Shown piece after piece: positions 1-5,689 of a DNA stretch of 13,032 nt. Position 1 is the stretch's first letter. Every line of letters begins with the position of its first letter. The notes beneath the pieces are model-generated. The model worked only from the letters and a program-made list of their open reading frames with translations. It did not search any database and had not been told where the DNA came from. A program made the position numbers and the translations under genes. The stretch spans positions 1 through 13,032 of the forward strand of contig CANNBR010000020.1 in the NCBI GenBank assembly GCA_947502805.1, written 5' to 3'. The stretch is from a bacterium (GTDB lineage: Bacteria; Babelota; Babeliae; Babelales; CAIQNR01).

Positions 1-68
1 GTGAGTGCTGCCAGAGGGGTTGCCGCTAAAAGAAGCGGCAAAAGGTAGAGATATAGTTTTTTTTGCAT
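1..68 (-). CDS. 5' end of an exported protein of unknown function (runs off the left edge)
   Basis: Only the first 22 codons are inside the window. They read MQKKLYLYLLPLLLAATPLA and then ALT, a textbook Sec signal peptide: a lysine pair, a leucine-rich core and small residues for cleavage near the LAA. The start ATG (68-66) lies 7 bases after the TAA of the MutS-like gene that ends at 76. An AGGAAAG stretch sits upstream of it, inside the end of that gene. The pair is therefore probably co-transcribed. Its mature part cannot be seen. It might be a third member of the neighbouring MutS-like family or an unrelated exported protein. The start and signal peptide are fairly secure; the function is unknown. 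Confidence 0.7.
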   Translation of the reverse strand, partial: MQKKLYLYLLPLLLAATPLAAL

Positions 69-75
69 GGTTTTT

Positions 76-2088
76 TTACTTTCCTAGAATTTTATTTGCT
101 TTATCAAGAATGGATCCCTTGAACCCTTGGTCTTTCAAAATGTCGATAGCTACCGTTTGATCAGCAGCTCCTTCAGTGAGTTTGTAAGGGTAGCTGAAGG
201 TTCCATCTTCATTGTAGACAACACGGACTTGGTAGTTTTTAAAGTTTTTACCTGTTACTTCGAGTTCCTTAATTTTTGGGAAATGTGTTGCGAGAAGGAG
301 AATGGAATTTGCATTACTTCCAAGGTCTTCTGCTACGGCATACGTTGCAGCTTCACCTTCTTTTGGAGAAGTCCCACTAAACATTTCGTCCATGATAGAG
401 AAAGCAAAACAACCTTTATCGAGTTTTTCGATGGTATCCATAAGCTCTTGAGCACGGAGTACTTCAGATTTAAAGAGAGAATTTCCGCCAGAAGTATCAT
501 CAGAGATGTTCATGTAGGTAATGATTTTTGCAAACGGAGTGAATGCAAAACTGCGAGCAGGGACGATACCAATCGTTTGCGCAAGAAGAATATCTAAGGT
601 TAAACCTTTAAGGAAGGTTGACTTTCCACCAGCGTTTGGCCCTGTGATAATGACATTCAAAGGAAGAGCGCTACCTAATGAAATAGAGTTAGCAACTGCT
701 TTTTCTGCGCCAACAAAGGGGTTCCAGATATCTTGTGCATCAACAGAAGGGGTGTTTTGATTAAGATAAGCGGCGAACGTAAAGTGGTTATCTTTTCCTA
801 CATGTTTTTTATAAAGTTTTGCGCAAGCAACATAAGCATCAAGTTCACCGATTACAAGAAGCAAAGGAGCCAGTTCTGCACGAATGCTACGTAAAAGACT
901 AAAGGCAGCAAGAACGCGACCCTTTCTTGAAGCTAATGAAACTTCACCTTTAAACGTGCTTGTTGAAAGAATGCGGACTAATTTTTGGTAGTCAGCGCTA
1001 ATTGACTTTGTGCGTGCTTTAAAAATATCAGTTGCGTTCTTAATGTGTGTTAAATTTTTAAGTTCAGGAGCTTCATCTAATACAAGAGTGAGGTGATGGG
1101 CGGTACGTATCACCGTTGCAATACTATTTGTTTTTATATGGGTAAAGGTAAGGAAGTCGCAATACTTTTTCGATCCATCATAGGCTATCCAGATAGCAAT
1201 AGGTTCAAGGGCGGCAAACCAGTAAATAGCCTTCCAGCTTGGATGCGTTATTCCTTGAACAAAATCTGCGCTAGCTTTTTTCAACGGAGCTAGATCTTGT
1301 TTTAAGGTAAGCGCTATATAGGCAGAAAGAGTGTCTGAAAGGCCAACATAAGCAAACCACGAAACCATGAGCGGCAGAGTAACTGGCGTTATAAAGTTAC
1401 CAACATGTCTATGGATAACGGATAATTCTTGGATAGGTATATTACTATTAAGCGCATTGAGCTTTCTAAGTCCCGGCTTTTTATAAGCATAATAGTTCAT
1501 ATCTAAAAATTGTTTTTCTAAGGCATTTTCTTCTTGTAAGCAGCTTAACAGTGGAGTTTCGCATTTTTTTATTGCAGCAAGATCAGATGAAAATCGGTTA
1601 AAAAGCCTTTCATCTGAAAGTAATTTTCTAATGATAGCTTGGCGATCAGTAAGTGTTTTTACGTTTACTGTTGGGTAGCTTATGAGAAAATTAAAATAGA
1701 TATGCCCGAATACAGTAGATGTTTCATTGAGAATAGCTACAAGATTACTTGCAGGAGTATGGCTTCCGCATAAAAGTTCTAACTCTTTACGCCCGTGTTG
1801 GTTTAAGACGTCTGTAGGCGTTTCTGTTAATGCTTGAGCAAGAATTCTATAGGCAGCTGAGTAGCGTTCGTAACCAGAGAGATCTTTTACTGAAAAAAAA
1901 TCTGGTATTTCTACCATTCCTATTTTCTGAGTTTTCATAGGGAGAATGACTGCAGGCATGCTACTCAGGTGCATCATGGCGATATCATTTAAGCAGTCAG
2001 CACCTGTTTTTGCGGTGAGCGCTTGAGCGGCATCTAACGAGGTTATAAACAATAGCGCTAGCGGTAAAAAAGAAAGATGTTTTTTCAT
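76..2088 (-). CDS. MutS-like ATPase with signal sequence and predicted membrane segments (670 aa)
   Basis: The C-terminal part is a MutS ATPase domain (about 455-670). Walker A is GPNAGGKST at 483-491, Walker B is IMDE at 565-568 followed by GTS at 572-574, and a MutS-type ATHF is at 600-603. The end (GAADQTVAIDILKDQGF onward) matches the helix-turn-helix tail through which MutS ATPase domains dimerise. Residues 123-160 (TVFGHIYFNFLISYP, then DRQAIIRKL) fit the start of the MutS core/lever domain. No mismatch-recognition or connector domain is present, so it is unlikely to be a repair MutS. The N-terminus is a signal peptide: MKKH, a hydrophobic run, then AQA at 21-23 as a likely cleavage site. 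Hydrophobic stretches at about 233-262 and 287-303 may be membrane segments. All ATPase residues look intact although the protein appears to be exported or membrane-bound. The start ATG has AGAGG 7 bases upstream. Substrate and role are unknown. Confidence 0.88.
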   Translation of the reverse strand: MKKHLSFLPLALLFITSLDAAQALTAKTGADCLNDIAMMHLSSMPAVILPMKTQKIGMVEIPDFFSVKDLSGYERYSAAYRILAQALTETPTDVLNQHGRKELELLCGSHTPASNLVAILNETSTVFGHIYFNFLISYPTVNVKTLTDRQAIIRKLLSDERLFNRFSSDLAAIKKCETPLLSCLQEENALEKQFLDMNYYAYKKPGLRKLNALNSNIPIQELSVIHRHVGNFITPVTLPLMVSWFAYVGLSDTLSAYIALTLKQDLAPLKKASADFVQGITHPSWKAIYWFAALEPIAIWIAYDGSKKYCDFLTFTHIKTNSIATVIRTAHHLTLVLDEAPELKNLTHIKNATDIFKARTKSISADYQKLVRILSTSTFKGEVSLASRKGRVLAAFSLLRSIRAELAPLLLVIGELDAYVACAKLYKKHVGKDNHFTFAAYLNQNTPSVDAQDIWNPFVGAEKAVANSISLGSALPLNVIITGPNAGGKSTFLKGLTLDILLAQTIGIVPARSFAFTPFAKIITYMNISDDTSGGNSLFKSEVLRAQELMDTIEKLDKGCFAFSIMDEMFSGTSPKEGEAATYAVAEDLGSNANSILLLATHFPKIKELEVTGKNFKNYQVRVVYNEDGTFSYPYKLTEGAADQTVAIDILKDQGFKGSILDKANKILGK

Positions 2089-2122
2089 AAGTCAGCCTCT
2101 TTATGTAAATGTGTAATATTCG

Positions 2123-2168
2123 AATAATAGCTTCAGTGTAAGTTATAAATTAAGAGAGTTAACGAAAA
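2123..2168 (-). promoter_or_regulatory. Probable promoter of the 670-aa MutS-like gene
   Basis: Read on the minus strand, the block TTTTCGTT (2168-2161) is followed by 28 bases and then AGCTATTATT (2132-2123). The upstream region of the 644-aa paralogue has the same two blocks at the same spacing. Inside it, TTAACT (2162-2157) and TACACT (2140-2135), 16 bases apart, are candidate -35 and -10 boxes. TATTAT is an alternative -10. The ATG lies 34 bases further downstream. The boxes are assigned by eye; the conservation between paralogues is the main support. Confidence 0.5.
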
Positions 2169-2299
2169 AGATTTCTAGTGGGTGATTGTTGTTAGGGAAG
2201 GATATTGATGGGTCCTAGGTGTAGGCAATGAGAGGATTTTGCTAAATGAGATTGTTGATCTAGTCGATTATGCCAGCATGTTTTTAAGTGAGATAGATA

Positions 2300-2333
2300 A
2301 AAAAGAGAGACGATCGGAATCATCTCTCTTTTT
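2300..2333 (-). terminator. Intrinsic terminator after the 644-aa MutS-like gene (bidirectional)
   Basis: A perfect 11-bp stem is formed by AAAAAGAGAGA (2300-2310) and TCTCTCTTTTT (2323-2333) around a 12-base loop. On the minus strand it ends in a run of six T and starts 25 bases after the stop codon of the 644-aa gene. The reverse direction also has a T run. It implies that the two MutS-like genes are separate transcription units. The rest of the gap (2169-2299) shows nothing I can name. Confidence 0.8.
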
Positions 2334-2358
2334 ATTAAGCTTATGAGATAAAGAAAAA

Positions 2359-4293
2359 TCAGTTTCTATTTTTTGCCAAAATTTCTTGCGCTCTATCTAA
2401 AATTGAACTTGAAAAGCCTTGTTGTTTCAATATGTCGATGGCAACGTTTTGATCAGCGGCCCCTTCTTGTAGTTTGAATGGGTAGCTGAATATACCATTC
2501 AAATGGCGTACAACGCGAACTTGGTAGTTTTTGAAGTTTCTAGTAGCAGATTCAAGATTTTTAAGCTCAGGGAAATGAGTGGCAAGAAGGAGTATTGAAT
2601 TGGTGTTTTTACCAAGGCTTTCTGCAACCGCATAGCTTGCAGACTCACCTTCTTTTGGAGAAGTTCCACTAAACATTTCATCCATGACTGAAAAAACAAA
2701 CTTGTTTGTAGGCAGATTTTGTATGGTATCAACAAGCTCTTGAGCGCGTAATACTTCTGACATAAAGAGTGACTTGCCAGCTGAAATATCATCCGAAATA
2801 TTCATGTACGTATTGATTTTTGCAAAAGGAGTAAAGCTGAAATTACGAGCAGGAACAATACCAATTGTTTGTGCAAGAAGGATGTTTAAGGTGATCCCTT
2901 TGATGAATGTTGATTTTCCACCAGCATTTGGTCCGGTTAAAATAATATTCAGCGGAAGGTTATTTCCTAATGTAATCGAGTTAACGATTGCTTTTTCTGA
3001 AGCGATAAACGGATTCCACATGTTTTCGGTACATAAATAAGGGATTGTTTGATCAAGGTAGGTAGCGAATGCGAATTTATTTTCCTTATCATTATATTCA
3101 TTGTAAAGAGTGGCGCATGAAAGGTAAGCATCAATCTCTCCGATAGCAAGAAGGAAAGGCGCAAGCTCATTTTTAACTTCTTGCATTAATGCATATGCTG
3201 CTCGTACACGGCCTTTTAAGGAAAAGATTGAAACTTTTCCTTGGAATGTAGGAGTTTTTAGTAAAGTAATAAGAGATTTTAATTTTGGAGAAAGAGTTTT
3301 TGCTTTGTGTTTAAAATCAATTAGTTGTTGAGCATTTTCAAGATGTTTTAGCTCAGGGTGGGTATCGATAGCTTCTGCCATTGCGTTAAGGGCTTTGATG
3401 GTAGCAGGAAGAGCATTTGTTTTTTCGTGAATGTATTTTAAAAGATCAAAATAGTTTTTTTCACTCATATAAGTGATTGCCGCCATATAAGCTCCGATGG
3501 CTCCAAACATTACAGAAGTAGAGATTTTTTGGGCGATTGGTATGTCTAATTTACATGTATCATAAGCAGTCTTTGCATAGAAGGCATTAAAAGCTGTTGT
3601 AGTACCTATGGTGATTATATTTCTTGAAGTCGTGAAAAATTGTTGCCAATGAGCAGAAGTGTTTGTACTTGCCATAATGCTTTCAGTGTAAAGTTGGCTT
3701 ACAAAGAATTTTTCTGCTTTTTCTTCTTCTTTTAAAAAACTAAGAAGAATTGGCTCTGTTTCTTTTACTTTAAAAAGCAAGATATTTAAATCTTTTGCTA
3801 ATTTTTCCTGTTCAGTAAAAGTTTTTATGATAGCTTGGCGCTTTTTTAAAACGATAACATCATCACAAGGGTGAGTTATGAGAGAAGCTAAATAGATATG
3901 ACCGAATGTAGTTTGGGTGCGATTAATCCTTTTAAGCAGATCGCCATTATTAATCAGCTCAAGGTCTTGTAGTGTGTTTTTATTTATTAAAGAAATTTGT
4001 TCTTTTAGTTGTGATTTTGAAAACAATTCATAGACAAGTGAATGGCGTTCGTATTCTGAAAGAGTATTAAGATCGTAGGTGGGGCGTTCTACTTTAAAGA
4101 TTCTTTCAAAAACAGTTTTCTTTTTTGAAGTACTTGGTTCTTCTTTTTTTATAACTGGGGCAGGTAAACTTGAAAGATGTATTTTGCAAATTTCGGAAAA
4201 TCGATTTGATAAAGTAGCAGGTTCTTGCGCTGTATTGGCAAATACTGAAGTAGACAGTACGATGATTGCAATAATTGACGTAAATTTTTTCAT
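2359..4293 (-). CDS. MutS-like ATPase with signal sequence, paralogue (644 aa)
   Basis: This is a clear paralogue of the 670-aa gene downstream. Over the 40 residues starting at Walker A (GPNAGGKST, 454-462) I count 35 identities. Walker B is VMDE (536-539) with GTS at 543-545, and ATHF is at 571-574. The MutS core start is at about 128-160 (TTFGHIYLASLITHP, then KRQAIIKTF). The mismatch-recognition and connector domains are absent, replaced by about 100 residues that include a lysine-rich stretch near 48-60. The signal peptide is MKKFTSIIAIIVLSTSVFA with a V-F-A cleavage site at residue 19. A hydrophobic segment at about 257-276, and a weaker one at about 223-241, may touch the membrane. Family members that do mismatch repair are cytoplasmic, so export is the odd feature. 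It ends in TGA ahead of an intrinsic terminator. The function is unknown. Confidence 0.88.
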   Translation of the reverse strand: MKKFTSIIAIIVLSTSVFANTAQEPATLSNRFSEICKIHLSSLPAPVIKKEEPSTSKKKTVFERIFKVERPTYDLNTLSEYERHSLVYELFSKSQLKEQISLINKNTLQDLELINNGDLLKRINRTQTTFGHIYLASLITHPCDDVIVLKKRQAIIKTFTEQEKLAKDLNILLFKVKETEPILLSFLKEEEKAEKFFVSQLYTESIMASTNTSAHWQQFFTTSRNIITIGTTTAFNAFYAKTAYDTCKLDIPIAQKISTSVMFGAIGAYMAAITYMSEKNYFDLLKYIHEKTNALPATIKALNAMAEAIDTHPELKHLENAQQLIDFKHKAKTLSPKLKSLITLLKTPTFQGKVSIFSLKGRVRAAYALMQEVKNELAPFLLAIGEIDAYLSCATLYNEYNDKENKFAFATYLDQTIPYLCTENMWNPFIASEKAIVNSITLGNNLPLNIILTGPNAGGKSTFIKGITLNILLAQTIGIVPARNFSFTPFAKINTYMNISDDISAGKSLFMSEVLRAQELVDTIQNLPTNKFVFSVMDEMFSGTSPKEGESASYAVAESLGKNTNSILLLATHFPELKNLESATRNFKNYQVRVVRHLNGIFSYPFKLQEGAADQNVAIDILKQQGFSSSILDRAQEILAKNRN

Positions 4294-4321
4294 AAGCTGT
4301 CCGTTTTATTTTTTGGATTTA

Positions 4322-4367
4322 AATAATAGCTATAGTATAGAGTATTCAACTATGAAATCAACGAAAA
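4322..4367 (-). promoter_or_regulatory. Probable promoter of the 644-aa MutS-like gene
   Basis: On the minus strand, TTTTCGTT (4367-4360), 28 bases and AGCTATTATT (4331-4322) repeat the layout found upstream of the 670-aa gene. TTGATT (4361-4356) and TATACT (4339-4334), separated by 16 bases, are good sigma-70-type boxes. The ATG is 28 bases downstream of the last block. Confidence 0.55.
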
Positions 4368-4374
4368 CGTTGAT
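4357..4374. repeat. Inverted repeat between divergent genes (possible operator)
   Basis: The arms ATCAACG (4357-4363) and CGTTGAT (4368-4374) are perfectly complementary around AAAA. Each arm contains TTGAT pointing outward. The left arm overlaps the -35 box proposed for the minus-strand MutS-like gene. The right arm supplies a possible -35 (TTGATC, 4370-4375) for the plus-strand ferredoxin-like gene. It is either a regulator site or simply back-to-back -35 boxes. Confidence 0.4.
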
Positions 4375-4417
4375 CTGTTTGTGGTTTTCAAAAAATAATA
4401 TTTAAAAGGGATTGATA

Positions 4418-4627
4418 ATGGATAGAGGTAAAAGCCCGCTTTTAGAAAAACCAGATTATTTGGTTTGTACTTGTATGGAAGTAATGTACAGTCAAATTGT
4501 GGAAGAAATCAAGGCTGGAGTAACTACGTATAATGGCCTCTCAGAGCGGCTTGGAGTAGGCACTGGATGTTCAAGTTGTGTAGATGAGGTTAAGCAGATC
4601 CTGCAGGAGACGCTGGAAGGCGAATAA
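4418..4627 (+). CDS. BFD-like [2Fe-2S]-binding protein (69 aa)
   Basis: This small protein has the BFD-like [2Fe-2S] domain found in bacterioferritin-associated ferredoxin and in nitrite reductase NirB. Cysteines sit at C17 and C19 (VCTCMEV) and at C51 and C54 (GTGCSSCVDEV), giving the family's CxC-(about 30)-CxxC cluster. Residues 20-50 carry the usual helical IVEEIKAG...LSERLGVGTGC pattern. It is a stand-alone domain, so a role in iron storage release, electron transfer or regulation is possible. No bacterioferritin or reductase gene is adjacent. I chose ATG 4418 because AAGGG (4406-4410) lies 7 bases before it. An in-frame TTG at 4412 is too close to that site. It is divergent from the MutS-like genes and precedes the tRNA cluster. 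The domain call is strong; the physiological role is open. Confidence 0.85.
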   Translation: MDRGKSPLLEKPDYLVCTCMEVMYSQIVEEIKAGVTTYNGLSERLGVGTGCSSCVDEVKQILQETLEGE

Positions 4628-4645
4628 AAAAATTAAAAATTAAAT

Positions 4646-4674
4646 TTGAAATTGGATAAGAAAGGCATTATCCT
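4646..4674 (+). promoter_or_regulatory. Possible promoter of the tRNA cluster
   Basis: TTGAAA (4646-4651), a 17-base spacer and TATCCT (4669-4674) fit a sigma-70 promoter about 55 bases upstream of tRNA-Tyr. A GGATAA/TTATCC inverted repeat (4654-4659 and 4668-4673) lies in the same stretch. The assignment is by eye only. Confidence 0.35.
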
Positions 4675-4728
4675 TGATTTCACTAAAAGTTTAGTAAAAA
4701 GAAGTATTTTGAAATTTTTAAAAATTTG

Positions 4729-4813
4729 GGCGAGATTCCCGAGCGGCCAAAGGGGGCGGACTGTAAATCCGCTGGCTCAGCCTTCGTAGGTTCGAATCCT
4801 ACTCTCGCCACCA
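4729..4813 (+). tRNA. tRNA-Tyr (anticodon GTA)
   Basis: The acceptor stem GGCGAGA pairs with TCTCGCC. The anticodon stem GCGGA/TCCGC closes the loop CTGTAAA with GTA at 4763-4765. A long variable arm (type II) and the T arm GTAGG-TTCGAAT-CCTAC complete the fold. The CCA end is encoded. Confidence 0.97.
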
Positions 4814-4823
4814 AAAAAATTAT

Positions 4824-4900
4824 GCGGGAATAGCTCAATTGGCTAGAGCGACAGCCTTCCAAGCTGTAGGTTGCGAGTTCGAGTCTCGTTTCCCGCTCCA
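4824..4900 (+). tRNA. tRNA-Gly (anticodon TCC)
   Basis: The acceptor stem GCGGGAA pairs with TTCCCGC. The anticodon stem ACAGC/GCTGT closes the loop CTTCCAA, anticodon TCC at 4858-4860. The CCA end is encoded. It lies 10 bases after tRNA-Tyr, as in the E. coli tyrU-glyT pair. Confidence 0.97.
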
Positions 4901-4918
4901 AAGTTAAGGTAAAAGTAT

Positions 4919-4994
4919 GCTGGCGTAGCTCAGTTGGTAGAGCAGCTGATTTGTAATCAGCAGGCCGCGGGTTCAAATCCAGTCGCCAGCTCCA
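4919..4994 (+). tRNA. tRNA-Thr (anticodon TGT)
   Basis: The acceptor stem GCTGGCG pairs with CGCCAGC. The anticodon stem GCTGA/TCAGC closes the loop TTTGTAA, anticodon TGT at 4952-4954. The CCA end is encoded. Confidence 0.97.
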
Positions 4995-5018
4995 GTTCTA
5001 AAAGTGTGAGTAGAAAGG

Positions 5019-5047
5019 CTAAGGAGATTTGTCTTTTTAGTTTTTTT
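5019..5047 (+). terminator. Terminator-like hairpin between the two tRNA-Thr genes
   Basis: CTAAGGAGA (5019-5027) can pair with TCTTTTTAG (5032-5040) over nine positions, two of them G-U, around a TTTG loop. Seven T follow at once. It could end the Tyr-Gly-Thr transcript or attenuate read-through into the ribosomal part. The stem is weak (few G-C pairs). A new promoter for the next tRNA would have to lie in 5045-5089, where TTTACT (5045-5050) and TATAGG (5069-5074), 18 bases apart, are the best candidates. Confidence 0.5.
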
Positions 5048-5089
5048 ACTCTACTTTTATAGAATGTCTATAGGTTAGTGTAGAAAGTG

Positions 5090-5165
5090 GCCCACGTAGC
5101 TCAGTTGGTAGAGCGTTCCCATGGTAAGGGAGAGGTCACCAGTTCAAATCTGGTCGCGGGCTCCA
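5090..5165 (+). tRNA. tRNA-Thr (anticodon GGT)
   Basis: The anticodon stem TTCCC/GGGAG closes the loop ATGGTAA with GGT at 5123-5125. The T arm ACCAG-TTCAAAT-CTGGT is perfect and CCA is encoded. The acceptor stem GCCCACG/CGCGGGC has an A-C mismatch at its fifth pair, and the anticodon stem opens with a T-G pair. In E. coli the equivalent gene, thrT, precedes tufB; here rpmG follows. Confidence 0.93.
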
Positions 5166-5204
5166 AGAAGAAAAGTCAATGTCGAGGCAAAAGGTAACCA
5201 TACA

Positions 5205-5363
5205 ATGGCAAAAAATAAAGTAATAACAGCACTTTCTTGTGAAGATTGTAAACATCGAAACTATACTCAGTTAGTCGCAAAGAAGAGAACTGTCGGTTCG
5301 CTTCGTTTGAGAAAATACTGTTCATGGTGTAGAAAACATCATCTGCATAAAGAAACAAAATAA
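5205..5363 (+). CDS. rpmG: 50S ribosomal protein L33
   Basis: This 52-residue basic protein has the usual L33 length. Its zinc-binding form has two CxxC pairs, C12/C15 (CEDC) and C39/C42 (CSWC), and the typical ending RKYCSWCRKHHLHKETK. L33 is a small protein of the large ribosomal subunit near the E site. I start at ATG 5205, with AAAGG about 11 bases upstream. The longer open frame to the left is only tRNA sequence read through. It lies between tRNA-Thr and tRNA-Trp, upstream of secE, the usual rpmG location. The cysteine-bearing version suggests a zinc-replete type; a cysteine-free L33 copy elsewhere cannot be judged from here. Confidence 0.95.
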   Translation: MAKNKVITALSCEDCKHRNYTQLVAKKRTVGSLRLRKYCSWCRKHHLHKETK

Positions 5364-5373
5364 AGTTAGTGTG

Positions 5374-5449
5374 AGGCCAGTAGCTCGAATGGTAGAGCAG
5401 CAGACTCCAAATCTGATGGATGGGGGTTCAAGTCCCTCCTGGCCTGCCA
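5374..5449 (+). tRNA. tRNA-Trp (anticodon CCA)
   Basis: The acceptor stem AGGCCAG pairs with CTGGCCT, with discriminator G and encoded CCA. The loop CTCCAAA carries CCA at 5407-5409. The first anticodon-stem pair is a G-A mismatch. A trnW between rpmG and secE is a very common bacterial arrangement. Confidence 0.96.
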
Positions 5450-5481
5450 GTCTGAACCTTATAAAATAAGCGGTGAACTAG

Positions 5482-5673
5482 ATGGTTGAAAAAATAAAAA
5501 GTATTTTTCAGTTTTTAAGTGGAGTGAATCGCGAGTTTTCCAAGGTTACATGGCCGAGCAGGTCAGAACTAATTGGTTCAACTATAGTGGTTCTTGTGTT
5601 AGTGGTATTTTTCTCACTGTATTTGGGCTTTATAGATTTTGTACTAATGCAACTTGCAGCACGTATTTTTTAA
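5482..5673 (+). CDS. secE: Protein translocase subunit SecE
   Basis: This is a 63-residue short-form SecE, the small membrane subunit that clamps SecY in the Sec translocon. The amphipathic N-terminal part holds the family signature (REFSKVTWPSRSEL, about 17-30). It is followed by one transmembrane helix at about 32-55 (STIVVLVLVVFFSLYLGF). Many bacteria have this one-helix form, whereas E. coli has three helices. The gene follows tRNA-Trp by 32 bases and precedes nusG by 16 bases with the start chosen here, the standard order. The Shine-Dalgarno sequence is weak (CGGTGA). Confidence 0.96.
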   Translation: MVEKIKSIFQFLSGVNREFSKVTWPSRSELIGSTIVVLVLVVFFSLYLGFIDFVLMQLAARIF

Positions 5674-5689
5674 AGAGGTCATGATACAG

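Noticed and set aside
127..760. Plus-strand open frames of 156 and 79 codons
   Set aside because: They lie opposite the ATPase domain of the 670-aa gene, have no ribosome site or recognisable domain, and similar shadows appear opposite the paralogue at 2774-3040.
4412..4417. TTG start for the [2Fe-2S] protein
   Set aside because: It is one base from the AAGGG ribosome site; ATG 4418 has proper spacing.
4682..4695. ACTAAA-AG-TTTAGT inverted repeat upstream of tRNA-Tyr
   Set aside because: The two-base centre makes a hairpin unlikely, and such AT-rich palindromes are expected by chance in this composition.
4683..4976. Open frame of 97 codons on the minus strand, resembling proteins found in databases
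   Set aside because: It is the antisense of three tRNA genes. The sequence type (RETRLELATYSLEG, ARVGFEPTKAEPADLQSAP) is the well-known spurious product of tRNA antisense translation.
5654..5689. Earlier NusG starts at 5654 and ATG 5681
   Set aside because: The first overlaps secE and adds residues not seen in NusG; the second is only two bases from GAGG. ATG 5681 cannot be fully excluded.
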